Source: Vagococcus silagei
GTDB lineage: Bacteria > Bacillota > Bacilli > Lactobacillales > Vagococcaceae
NCBI RefSeq assembly: GCF_004795745.1
Contig: NZ_SDGV01000014.1
Span: 1-64,000 of the forward strand
Length of the DNA stretch: 64,000 bases
Reading direction: 5' to 3'
The translations under genes and the position numbers were made by a program. A model generated the notes under the pieces. That model was given only the letters and a program-made list of their open reading frames with translations. It was not told the DNA's origin and did not search any database. Each line of letters opens with the position of its first letter. Positions within the stretch are counted from its first letter, which is position 1. Below are positions 1 to 7,139 of the stretch, one piece after another.

Positions 1-714
1 AGATATTGACTCAAATCCAAAAAAATTTTAAACAAAATAAAAAAGAGGTATGCTTAGTTACCTCTTTGTCCATCACTTCTAATGGTTTAATTGATATGCC
101 AAGTAAACAGTATTTCCCTTAACTTCATTTTTAGAACAGTCCCAATAACATAACTTACTTGTAATTACCGTTTGTAAAAATCTGTGAACTTTTTTCGATA
201 TTTAATACACGCTTCCCATTTTACTCTGATTAGGGACATTTCTACTTCTTTTTTATGTATTTTGTATTTTGCGTTTCGTATCACCTGTTCATTTTATTTT
301 CCTTTAGATTAATCTTTTTTAACTACCTTATACCTCACTTGTAGGCTATTTTTTTGACAAAAAATAACTTATACTTGCTGGTTGATTAATCTATCAAGTC
401 TTTGTCACATCTACTGCATTTTATTTACTTTTAACTGTAATCACAACTAAGAGAGTTTAAAAGCTCAGCTTCTAAGTGGCTTTAGAATAACTGAAAAAAA
501 AATAGTTAACTCAAAAAGCTAGACTTGTAATATGTTTTTAAGTATTTCGACATGCTCTCACTATCTACGAAAAATGATGAAATTGTACCTCAGAACATTT
601 TATAGCATACAGCCTTAATTTCTAAATCCAAAGCCTAGCCTTTAACTAACTTAACTCTAATTTAATTCTAGTAATTACTCGTTATAATAATAAAAAAATT
701 TAGGAGGTATATTT
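1..714. other. Non-coding AT-rich left flank of integrase A
   Basis: About 700 bases without a supportable gene. The stretch is very AT-rich, with short stop-riddled frames on both strands. It contains one clear hairpin (42-67) and, at its right end, the ribosome binding site of the integrase at 715. No third copy of the sufB tail was found here, so the far end of this mobile element lies left of the window or has been lost. Inference: eroded or regulatory DNA of a mobile element. Confidence 0.5.
42..67 (-). terminator. Rho-independent terminator
   Basis: Perfect 9-bp stem AAAGAGGTA/TACCTCTTT around an 8-base loop. On the minus strand the stem is followed by a T-rich run, so it would stop leftward transcription. 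The gene it serves is not visible. Confidence 0.6.
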
Positions 715-1857
715 ATGGCATCGATCACTAAATACACCAATTCTAAAGGTTCTTTCTGGCAAGTAAGAGCTTTTATTGGTTATAAAGAAGATGGAAGGGA
801 ACTGCGCTTAACTAGGAAAGGATTTAAAACTAAAAAAGAAGCTCAAAAAGCTTTAAATCAAGCTATTTCTGATTATGAAACAAAAAAAGCACCTGAATTA
901 CAGGTACAATTAACGTTTAAAGAACTTTATGATATATGGTTAGAACAATACCGCTTATCTGTTAAACCTTCTTCTGTCGCTACTGCCAAAAGATACTGTG
1001 AATTACATGTTTTACCTGCCTTTGGTCACTTAAAACTAAATAAAATTACTGTAGCTTATTGTCAAAAGCAAGTAAACATCTGGCACTCAAAGTACAAACA
1101 GTATAACTATTTAAGAAAAGAAACTCAAAAAATAATGAAATTTGGGGTTTCTAGTGAACTCATGGCTTCAAATCCAATGTCTAAAGTAATAGTATCGCGT
1201 AAAAAAGAAATTGACACCCCTGTTAAATTCTACACTAAGAGTGAGTTAATTGATTTTCTAAACTTTTCTAAAGATATATGTAACCCAAAAACATACACCT
1301 TTATTCGTCTACTTGCTTTTACTGGGATGCGTAAATCTGAAGCACTTGCTTTACAATGGAAGGACATTGATTTTATTAGTAAAACGCTTAATATTGGTAA
1401 AACTGTAGCTATTGATGAGTTTAAACAAGTAATTTTACAAGAGCCTAAAACTCTCAATTCAACTAGAGTAATCAAGTTGGATGAAGGGACAATATCACAA
1501 TTAGAATCTTGGAAAAGTGAACAAGAAAAACAGCTTAAACTATTAAATGTTAGACAATCTGATAAACAACATATTTTCACTGGGAAGAATAATAGTTTAT
1601 ACTATCCACAAATCATTAATGACTGGTTGAATTGGATTTATGAAAAAGACTCAAAAAAATTATTTCATAAGATTACCCCACATGGTTTCAGATATACTCA
1701 CTGTAGTCTTCTTTTTGAAAGTGGCGCAAGTATTAAAGAAGTTCAATCGAGACTTGGGCATAAAGACGTTTCAACAACTATGAATATCTATGCCTGCACT
1801 ACCCCTCAGATGATTGAAAATACAGGTGAGAAGTTTGCGAAATATATAAATTTCTAA
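715..1857 (+). CDS. Tyrosine recombinase/integrase (element A)
   Basis: Site-specific integrase of 380 residues, the usual size for Tn916/phage-type enzymes. An arm-type DNA-binding domain covers about residues 1-50, a SAM-like core-binding domain about 65-165, and the catalytic domain 170-380. Catalytic residues are visible: R206 (TGMRKSE), H323 and R326 (HGFR), H349 (LGHKD) and nucleophile Y359. The ATG follows AGGAGG. It points at a sufB-tail copy 200 bp downstream, just as the second integrase (9406) points at sufB itself, and the two proteins are clear homologues. Odd: the usual YTHVTP after the nucleophile reads YACTTP here. No excisionase or repressor lies beside it, so it looks like a remnant or the right end of an element extending leftward. 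Confidence 0.93.
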   Translation: MASITKYTNSKGSFWQVRAFIGYKEDGRELRLTRKGFKTKKEAQKALNQAISDYETKKAPELQVQLTFKELYDIWLEQYRLSVKPSSVATAKRYCELHVLPAFGHLKLNKITVAYCQKQVNIWHSKYKQYNYLRKETQKIMKFGVSSELMASNPMSKVIVSRKKEIDTPVKFYTKSELIDFLNFSKDICNPKTYTFIRLLAFTGMRKSEALALQWKDIDFISKTLNIGKTVAIDEFKQVILQEPKTLNSTRVIKLDEGTISQLESWKSEQEKQLKLLNVRQSDKQHIFTGKNNSLYYPQIINDWLNWIYEKDSKKLFHKITPHGFRYTHCSLLFESGASIKEVQSRLGHKDVSTTMNIYACTTPQMIENTGEKFAKYINF

Positions 1858-1866
1858 CTTAAACTT

Positions 1867-1894
1867 TTATTCTACAATATATATAGTAGAATAA
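1867..1894. terminator. Hairpin after integrase A
   Basis: Perfect 9-bp stem TTATTCTAC/GTAGAATAA, 9 bp after the integrase stop codon. It lacks a good T-run on the plus strand, so its termination strength is uncertain. Confidence 0.45.
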
Positions 1895-2020
1895 GAAAAA
1901 GCCTGCCTTCTCTGCCAGCTTGACACATCCACTAAAAATCTTTGATAACCCCCTTAATTTTTTTTACTTCTAAATGGGTAATATGGTGGGACACTTAAAA
2001 AGTTTGTGATAAAAAATAAT

Positions 2021-2048
2021 CAAGAAAGTTGTTAAATCAACTTTCTTG
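2021..2048 (-). terminator. Terminator behind the duplicated sufB tail
   Basis: Perfect 11-bp stem CAAGAAAGTTG/CAACTTTCTTG with a 6-base loop, followed on the minus strand by ATTATTTTTTAT. It sits 15 bp after the stop codon of the sufB-tail copy at 2063-2083. This mirrors the real sufB terminator behind the intact gene, and suggests the integrating element carries both a sufB tail and a terminator. Confidence 0.75.
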
Positions 2049-2062
2049 ATTAAAATTTCACA

Positions 2063-2083
2063 TCATCCGACGGAGCCTTCCAT
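2063..2083 (-). other. Duplicated sufB 3' end: attachment site (attL of element B / attR of element A)
   Basis: On the minus strand this encodes MEGSVG-stop, identical to the last six residues of SufB (11392-11412). The 18 coding bases match at 14 positions, and all four differences fall in third codon positions. Eight bases (ATGGAAGG) are identical and could hold the strand-exchange region. A terminator hairpin follows. This is the signature of integration at the 3' end of a gene with restoration of the reading frame. The exact crossover cannot be placed from sequence alone. Confidence 0.75.
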
Positions 2084-2184
2084 TAGATTTTTTAATTATC
2101 AATGGATAGTAATAAGCTTTAAATCAACATTTTATCATTTCATTTTTTTAAATTACAATGAATGGTATTCAACTAAATTAAACT

Positions 2185-2208
2185 AAATGGCATTTAGTTT
2201 GGCATTAA
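2185..2208. repeat. Terminal direct repeat, left copy
   Basis: 24-bp repeat also present at 11297-11320 in the same orientation, 22 of 24 bases matching. Internally it holds two TGGCATT units in direct orientation. The two copies lie just inside the ends of element B, near each sufB-tail copy, as expected for integrase arm-type sites. Confidence 0.65.
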
Positions 2209-2213
2209 TTTTT

Positions 2214-2230
2214 TTGAGGAGCTATTTCAG
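2214..2230 (-). repeat. TAGCTCCTCAA element-internal repeat, copy 1
   Basis: On the minus strand it reads CTGAAATAGCTCCTCAA, shared with copies at 8454-8473 and 9361-9382. It overlaps the stop codon of the ABC-3C ATPase near the left end of element B. Possibly a binding site for the integrase or excisionase. Confidence 0.45.
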
Positions 2231-3918
2231 AAATTAAATCTTAATAACTTATTATCTTCTGATAATTTAATACCAAATTTTTCATCAAAAATTTTAAATA
2301 CATCATGTTGATTGTCAGAAACCAACTGATACTTATTAATTGCAACGATAGCTTGTTTTTGATTATTAATTGCCATTTTATTTAATTCTACTAACATATT
2401 TGAAACCTGCCTAGGATCAATCCCGTTGTAGCACGAAGAATCTTGAATTAAAATTTCCAACTCTTTATTAAAATTAAATACTAAATAATCAACTATATTT
2501 TTTTTAACTTCAGAAATCCCTTCTCCGGTCTCACCTTGCATGCTTAATTTCAATTCGATTGGTCTTCTTGTTTTATGTCTATCTTTTATTTCGATATCAA
2601 AAAAACTAATAATAGATTTACTATATATCTCTTTTACTAAGTTAAACACAAACTCTCGATAACTTTTTATTTTATTCTTTACAACTTCATTTTCTAATTC
2701 TAATTTTGACTTAGAGAATGAAGTTGTTAAATTTTTATCTAATTCCGTAATTTCATCGTTTATTTTTTTCACATTTGTCAATTGCCCTTGTTGAAATAAT
2801 AATTCTTGTAGTCTTAAATTATACTCCCCATACAACTCAATAGACTCTCGGTAAGCTTTATTTTCTGAAAGAATTTTTCCTAATCTATCCAATTCATTAG
2901 ATAAAACCTCTAATTCTCTTGAGGTTTTTTCTATCAAAAGTGAAGTTCTTTCAATATTTTTCTTTATAGTTTGTTTTCTTTCACTCACTACATTTTTATG
3001 GAATTCTTCTACTTCTTCTAATTTTTTTATAACCATTTGTGGCAATTCAACCTCAGCCTTATTAAACATTTTAATTAATTGAGCATTGGTTATTTCGTTG
3101 CTATCAACTTCATTAATATAATTTACTAGTCTTTTTTGTTCTATTTTTAATTGTTCTAAATTTTGACTTAATTTTTTAAACTCTATATTTTTAAGCTCAT
3201 ACTCTTTAATACTATCTTCTTTAATTGCAGAAGTCTCTAAGTCAGAGACTTGTTTTGAAATACCATCTAGATTTTTTTGAAGTTCTTCTACAGTCTTATC
3301 GATCACAAATATCTTTTCAGTTAGAGTCTCATTCTCCTTTAAAATATCATCAAATTCCTCTGTAAATGCTTTACTTTCTTTTGTTAATTTTTTTAATTCA
3401 TCCTGAAAGTCATAAATTTTTTGAACTTCTGAACAAAGACTATTTAAATCTAATAATTCTAATAACGCAGTGTAGTCTGATTTATTTGGATTTTCTCTTA
3501 AAGAAACTTCACTATTTTTTCTATTTAAAATTATTTGTTTATCTAGATAACTTCTATTTATTTCAAACATAGTTCTATATTCGGTAATAGTTTTCGATTC
3601 AGCATTTACAAAAATAGCTTCTTCTTTACTCGCTCCAATAACTCTTTTAACTAAATAACATTTTTCCTTAAATTTTATCTTGGCATGTAACTCAAAGCCA
3701 TCAATATCTTTTTTCATAGTTTTTGGGTCATTATTGGCTCCAAAAATATAATCAATCATTTTTAAAAATAATGTTTTTCCTAAACTATTAATAGTTGCAT
3801 TAATATTTTGTGGTTCTTTTATGTCACCATATATAAAAGTTAGTCCTGTTTCCTTAAACTTTATATCTCTAACAATATCTCCACTTTTGTTTTTAATTAT
3901 CATTTCTAAGATTTTCAT
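2227..3918 (-). CDS. ABC-3C system ATPase (SMC-like, DUF2326)
   Basis: ATPase component of a three-gene ABC-3C conflict system, 563 residues. The N-terminal lobe carries a Walker A-like NSLGKT (residues 44-49). Residues of about 150-400 are a long heptad-rich coiled coil as in SMC/RecN proteins. The C-terminal lobe has the DUF2326 pattern, including LIQDSSCYNGIDPRQ near residue 490, the Walker B/signature region. ATG 3918 is preferred over 3936 because GGAGAGG lies 6 bases upstream of it. The gene overlaps the middle-component gene by 26 bp, so the three are translationally coupled. In the family, the ATPase is thought to sense invading DNA and release an effector; that role is family knowledge, not shown here. 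Confidence 0.8.
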   Translation of the reverse strand: MKILEMIIKNKSGDIVRDIKFKETGLTFIYGDIKEPQNINATINSLGKTLFLKMIDYIFGANNDPKTMKKDIDGFELHAKIKFKEKCYLVKRVIGASKEEAIFVNAESKTITEYRTMFEINRSYLDKQIILNRKNSEVSLRENPNKSDYTALLELLDLNSLCSEVQKIYDFQDELKKLTKESKAFTEEFDDILKENETLTEKIFVIDKTVEELQKNLDGISKQVSDLETSAIKEDSIKEYELKNIEFKKLSQNLEQLKIEQKRLVNYINEVDSNEITNAQLIKMFNKAEVELPQMVIKKLEEVEEFHKNVVSERKQTIKKNIERTSLLIEKTSRELEVLSNELDRLGKILSENKAYRESIELYGEYNLRLQELLFQQGQLTNVKKINDEITELDKNLTTSFSKSKLELENEVVKNKIKSYREFVFNLVKEIYSKSIISFFDIEIKDRHKTRRPIELKLSMQGETGEGISEVKKNIVDYLVFNFNKELEILIQDSSCYNGIDPRQVSNMLVELNKMAINNQKQAIVAINKYQLVSDNQHDVFKIFDEKFGIKLSEDNKLLRFNF

Positions 3919-4156
3919 TATACACCTCTCCATCACAATTATAAGATATCATGTCTGCCATATACATAAAATCTAATGAAAAGATAAATTTTTGATAGTC
4001 TGGAAACTTTATATTAATTCTATTTATATTTCTTTTCGAAAATTTTTCCCATAATTTATCAACAGTTAATGACTGTTTTCCTAGACACTCCAAAATCAAT
4101 CCGCTGATACCTATGTAGCTTTCAACTAGTGTCAAATATTTATTAGGTGTTAGCAT
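3893..4156 (-). CDS. ABC-3C system middle component (MC6-like)
   Basis: Small 87-residue protein, mostly helical, starting MLTPNKYL and ending with an LDFMYMADMISYN-type segment. This resembles the short middle components that bridge effector and ATPase in ABC-3C systems, closest to the type I remember as MC6. The ATG at 4156 has GGAGG 9 bases upstream; a longer frame to 4204 has no such site. It overlaps the effector gene by 14 bp and the ATPase gene by 26 bp. Assignment leans on position and length as much as on sequence. Confidence 0.65.
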   Translation of the reverse strand: MLTPNKYLTLVESYIGISGLILECLGKQSLTVDKLWEKFSKRNINRINIKFPDYQKFIFSLDFMYMADMISYNCDGEVYNENLRNDN

Positions 4157-5132
4157 TATTAGGTACCTCCTCTTTTTTAAAAATATCACAATGATCAAAC
4201 ACATAAACTATTAAATACTTTGTTGGAATATCGACAATAAGTTCTTGGTCACAGTGTTTAGATATTTCTTTACATAATGCATCAAATAACTCAATGCCTT
4301 CAAGATCTCTAGATAAAATATTATAAGCTGAAATAACGAATTTAACAATATTTTCAAATAGCTCACTCGTATCCGTACTTTTATTCATTGCTGCTACAGC
4401 TTCTTCTATTACATAAAGTTTTTCAATAATAAAATTTAACTCTTCTCTCATATCACCAAGATCATTTATATCTATTTTTCTTTGGGTAGAAATTCTACTA
4501 TAACCAGTTCCTGTTGAAGCCATTATTGTACTACTCATTATTTGATTTCCCAATTGTGTAAGAAAATGATACATAGTTTGATTTGACATTGAAGCAATTG
4601 GGTTACCCATTGTTATATTTAAGCTTGATTTAATTATTTCAAAAACATTTAAATCATCTATTTCCCATAATAATCGTTTAACAAAAGATAAATTAGAAAC
4701 TTTATAAGTAAATTCAAACCCAGTTTTTTTCTTAAGCTCTTCAACTTTTGTATCATAAAATCGTTCCGAATCTTTAGGCAAATTATCATCAAATGTATTA
4801 ACCAAAAAAATAAATTGTTTTATATCTCCATTCCATTTACCTGTTTTTAATTTATTTAAAAGTTCTTCTAGGTCCTCAGAAAATTTATTTTTCATGTCTT
4901 TAGGTAAACTTTCTCTAAGTTGACTTGGTGCATATATTTGATAAAACAACTTTTCTTCTTCTACCCAACCATCATTTTTATCATCACCACCATTTGGTGA
5001 TGGCATCTCATAAGTTAATCCTTTATATACATAAAATTCTTCAAGTACTCGACCTAAGTGTACTTGAAAATTGAGCTTTGTTAACCCTTGCAGTTTCATA
5101 CAAATAAACTCAATATTCTCACTCTTACTCAT
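4143..5132 (-). CDS. ABC-3C system effector (nuclease-like N-terminus + C-terminal ABC-3C domain)
   Basis: First gene of the three-gene cassette, 329 residues. The N-terminal 110 residues look like a restriction-endonuclease fold: a helix with HLGRVLEEF, then a GGDDKNDGW turn (residues 49-56) and a strand FYQIYAP (63-69). In related effectors a similar D-G ... YQ-x-YA/GP pattern is seen. The canonical lysine of PD-(D/E)xK is replaced by Q65, so catalysis is uncertain. The rest is helical and fits the C-terminal interaction domain shared by ABC-3C effectors. ATG 5132 has GGAG 6 bases upstream. Alternative: a catalytically dead sensor subunit. Confidence 0.6.
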   Translation of the reverse strand: MSKSENIEFICMKLQGLTKLNFQVHLGRVLEEFYVYKGLTYEMPSPNGGDDKNDGWVEEEKLFYQIYAPSQLRESLPKDMKNKFSEDLEELLNKLKTGKWNGDIKQFIFLVNTFDDNLPKDSERFYDTKVEELKKKTGFEFTYKVSNLSFVKRLLWEIDDLNVFEIIKSSLNITMGNPIASMSNQTMYHFLTQLGNQIMSSTIMASTGTGYSRISTQRKIDINDLGDMREELNFIIEKLYVIEEAVAAMNKSTDTSELFENIVKFVISAYNILSRDLEGIELFDALCKEISKHCDQELIVDIPTKYLIVYVFDHCDIFKKEEVPNNANT

Positions 5133-5144
5133 TTTAATCTCCAT

Positions 5145-5418
5145 TTATAATTTAATTTTTAATTCATATTATATCATAATTCTTACACTTCTCATTACTT
5201 TATAAAATCAATTTTTAATATTGAAGCAAAGTTAGAAATCTATTTCATGTTACTATTAAATATTAAAGAATAAAGGTTAAGATTTCTAAATAATTATTGA
5301 TTCTTATTTTTTCCATTCTGAGTTTTTTCTCAACTTTTAATGATCAACAATTTTCTCAAAATTACTGTTTAAGCATTAAACTGTATTCTTGCTGTCCATA
5401 CTACCACTTTTTATGAAT
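5145..5418. other. Intergenic gap upstream of the ABC-3C cassette
   Basis: AT-rich gap with no gene seen. It should carry the leftward promoter of the defence cassette: an extended -10 TGA-TATAAT on the minus strand at 5168-5176 lies about 35 bp before the effector start. No convincing -35 box. The right part would hold the end of the XRE transcript, but no clear hairpin was found. Confidence 0.4.
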
Positions 5419-5670
5419 TTACTCTCTTTCTAATATTTTTTCTAGATTAATTAGTAGAATGTTTTTGATCCCAATAAGTTGTTCTAATTTAATATGTTGT
5501 TTTCCACTCTCTATCTTAACTAGTGTTTCCCTTGTAATATCAACATCCATCAATTGTAATTGTTTAACCAACTCAGTCTGTCCTATGCCTTTCTCAAGAC
5601 GAATTCGTCTTATATTACTACCAATAATATTATCGTTATCAATAATTCTCTCTTCCCTCAAGATTAACAC
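5419..5670 (-). CDS. Small XRE-family repressor
   Basis: DNA-binding protein of up to 83 residues, little more than one helix-turn-helix domain (about residues 16-75: IGSNIRRIRLEKGIGQ ... TRETLVKIESGKQHI). The start is unclear: GTG at 5670 has a weak site, whereas a good GAGGGAAGAG precedes ATT codons around residue 9. It is divergent from the membrane-protein gene at 5764, and two identical-arm palindromes lie between them, so it very likely represses both genes. Cargo regulator of element B rather than its CI-type master repressor (8613). Confidence 0.8.
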   Translation of the reverse strand: MLILREERIIDNDNIIGSNIRRIRLEKGIGQTELVKQLQLMDVDITRETLVKIESGKQHIKLEQLIGIKNILLINLEKILERE

Positions 5671-5677
5671 ACTTTCT

Positions 5678-5693
5678 GGACTAAAATTAGTCC
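5678..5693. promoter_or_regulatory. Operator palindrome 1 of the XRE repressor
   Basis: GGACTAAAATTAGTCC: arms GGACTAA/TTAGTCC, ending 7 bp upstream of the XRE gene. The same arms recur at 5731-5746. Confidence 0.7.
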
Positions 5694-5730
5694 TTTTTTA
5701 TTAATCTTAGAGAATTAATATGTTACAATG

Positions 5731-5746
5731 GGACTAATACTAGTCC
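5731..5746. promoter_or_regulatory. Operator palindrome 2 of the XRE repressor
   Basis: GGACTAATACTAGTCC: arms GGACTA/TAGTCC, just after a TACAAT -10-like box and before the AGGAG of the membrane-protein gene. Centre-to-centre distance to operator 1 is 53 bp, so both divergent promoters can be covered. Confidence 0.7.
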
Positions 5747-5763
5747 ACTTAAAGGAGAACATT

Positions 5764-6150
5764 ATGACTTACAATGATATTAAAATTTTTGAGAAAAAAA
5801 GATACTCTAGAGTAGTTTTTTCAAAGATTATTATTTCTTTAATTATTGCTTTCTTTCCAATATCAAATCCATATAATTCAAAAATAGGAACTATTTTTCT
5901 TACTTATTTAGCTATTTCTATTATCTACACTTGTTTTGCAATATCTAAAAACTACCTGGTCACTATTATTCTAGTATTCCTTGTTCCTATCATCTTTGTT
6001 TATCTTGATAACATTACAAAGCAAGGTTACATTTCAAGTAAAACATACATGTACACTAATGTATTTCTACTACTGTTACCTTTTTTATACGATTCTTACA
6101 CTTTAATATCGCTCGTAATAATGAAAATAAGAGAGAAGAAGCTAAGATAG
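5764..6150 (+). CDS. Unknown four-helix membrane protein
   Basis: 128 residues from the ATG that follows AAGGAGAAC. Not recognised. It shows about four hydrophobic segments (roughly residues 19-36, 44-62, 65-83 and 98-120) and a basic C-terminus (MKIREKKLR), the layout of a small inner-membrane protein. It is divergent from a small XRE repressor with shared operators. Inference: a controlled accessory gene of the mobile element, for example a membrane toxin, exclusion factor or abortive-infection type protein; nothing in the sequence decides this. Confidence 0.55.
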   Translation: MTYNDIKIFEKKRYSRVVFSKIIISLIIAFFPISNPYNSKIGTIFLTYLAISIIYTCFAISKNYLVTIILVFLVPIIFVYLDNITKQGYISSKTYMYTNVFLLLLPFLYDSYTLISLVIMKIREKKLR

Positions 6151-6178
6151 ATTATTTTATCCTAGCTCTTTCCCTCTT
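6129..6178. terminator. Bidirectional terminator
   Basis: Long imperfect hairpin: AAGAGAGAAGAAGCTAAGATA pairs with the TATCCTAGCTCTTTCCCTCTT arm about 20 bases later, followed by ATTTTATTT. It overlaps the end of the membrane-protein gene and lies between convergent genes. Confidence 0.65.
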
Positions 6179-6188
6179 ATTTTATTTC

Positions 6189-6896
6189 CTATTCCTCGTA
6201 ATCATCTAATATATCAACTAAATCAAACCAATCATCATCAGAAAAATGATAATCAAGATTAAGTTTTTTTCGTCTCAAATTTTCATAGTATTTGAGTAGC
6301 CTATTAGAAAATTCTGTTAACCTCTCATCACTTAGATTCTTGAAAAAATCATTATTTAAGTAAATCCAGAGGTACTCTTCTATTTCTTCATCTTGATATT
6401 TAGATTCTCGAATCATTTCAGTTATAAAAACCAACGAATCATGTATATTCTGATAAACATCTTGAAGCAATACAAATTTAGGGATAGGCAGATGATTTTC
6501 CTCATATGCTTTTATTATTTTTACAACTTCATCTTCTGTTAAATCATTACTAGTAAAATGAAAAGCTACTTTTTCTAACCGATCGTATTCTTTTTCCATC
6601 AATCCATATATTTCATCCATTCTTCTTTCAAGATGTTCTACTTCTAAATCACTATAAAATTTTTCTGAATTAATTCTTCGAACTATGGAATTTATATTTT
6701 TTCCAATGTAGTTTACCTCTCTATATAACTTCCTATAAACAGACATATCTACATTCAACATAAAATGAGAATTAGCAGAATCTATTAGAAATGCTGATAT
6801 AGTTGCATATCCAAAAAGTTTGGTTTTTTCCTTAATATATTCTTTTTCTTTAGGGTCTAAAGATATCTGTAAATACGTCTTTTTCCTTTTAGTCAT
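6189..6896 (-). CDS. MobC-like mobilization (relaxosome accessory) protein
   Basis: 235 residues. An N-terminal ribbon-helix-helix-like part (KRKKTYLQISLDPKEKEYI) is followed by the MobC-type segment YREVNYIGKNINSIVRRIN (about residues 58-76), which in relaxosome proteins helps melt oriT and recruit the relaxase. The C-terminal half is acidic and helical with no recognised domain. ATG 6896 has AAAGGAG 7 bases upstream. No relaxase or coupling protein is in the element, so it would have to use a helper's enzyme. The palindromic gap just upstream (6935-7035) is the natural place for an oriT. Alternative: a DNA-binding regulator unrelated to transfer. Confidence 0.6.
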   Translation of the reverse strand: MTKRKKTYLQISLDPKEKEYIKEKTKLFGYATISAFLIDSANSHFMLNVDMSVYRKLYREVNYIGKNINSIVRRINSEKFYSDLEVEHLERRMDEIYGLMEKEYDRLEKVAFHFTSNDLTEDEVVKIIKAYEENHLPIPKFVLLQDVYQNIHDSLVFITEMIRESKYQDEEIEEYLWIYLNNDFFKNLSDERLTEFSNRLLKYYENLRRKKLNLDYHFSDDDWFDLVDILDDYEE

Positions 6897-6934
6897 TTCC
6901 ATTCTCCTTTCGAGTAAAACGACAAAAATATTGC

Positions 6935-7035
6935 TTTAAATTTCATCTGAAATTTGAACTATATTTCAACGGTTTTAGGTGTAACCTAACAAGAAAAAAT
7001 CTCTGATTTTTGGGATTGTCATGACAAACCCGTTG
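6935..7035. other. Candidate origin of transfer
   Basis: Non-coding gap between mobC and the replication gene, packed with palindromes: AAATTTCATCTGAAATTT (near 6938), TTAGGTGTAACCTAA (6975-6989) and GGGATTGTCATGACAAACCC (7012-7031, one mismatched pair). This density directly upstream of a MobC-like gene is typical for an oriT. A nic site cannot be named. Confidence 0.4.
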
Positions 7036-7139
7036 CTTGCCCTTTTAATAAAGCAAAAACAGTATCATTTTCTATTTTTTATTTTTTGGATAAAACAGAG
7101 ATAAAAATACTATCCCTGTTTTCTATAATTTTCAAATTT

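Noticed and set aside
3-122. Open frame entering from the left edge
   Set aside because: 39 residues with no recognisable features and interrupted in character by a perfect hairpin at 42-67; not enough to call a gene end.
1230-1580. 116-residue frame antisense to integrase A
   Set aside because: Cysteine/serine-rich antisense shadow of a clear integrase catalytic domain.
5459-5704. 81-residue plus-strand frame over the XRE repressor
   Set aside because: Antisense to a well-supported HTH gene and covering operator 1; composition typical of a shadow frame.
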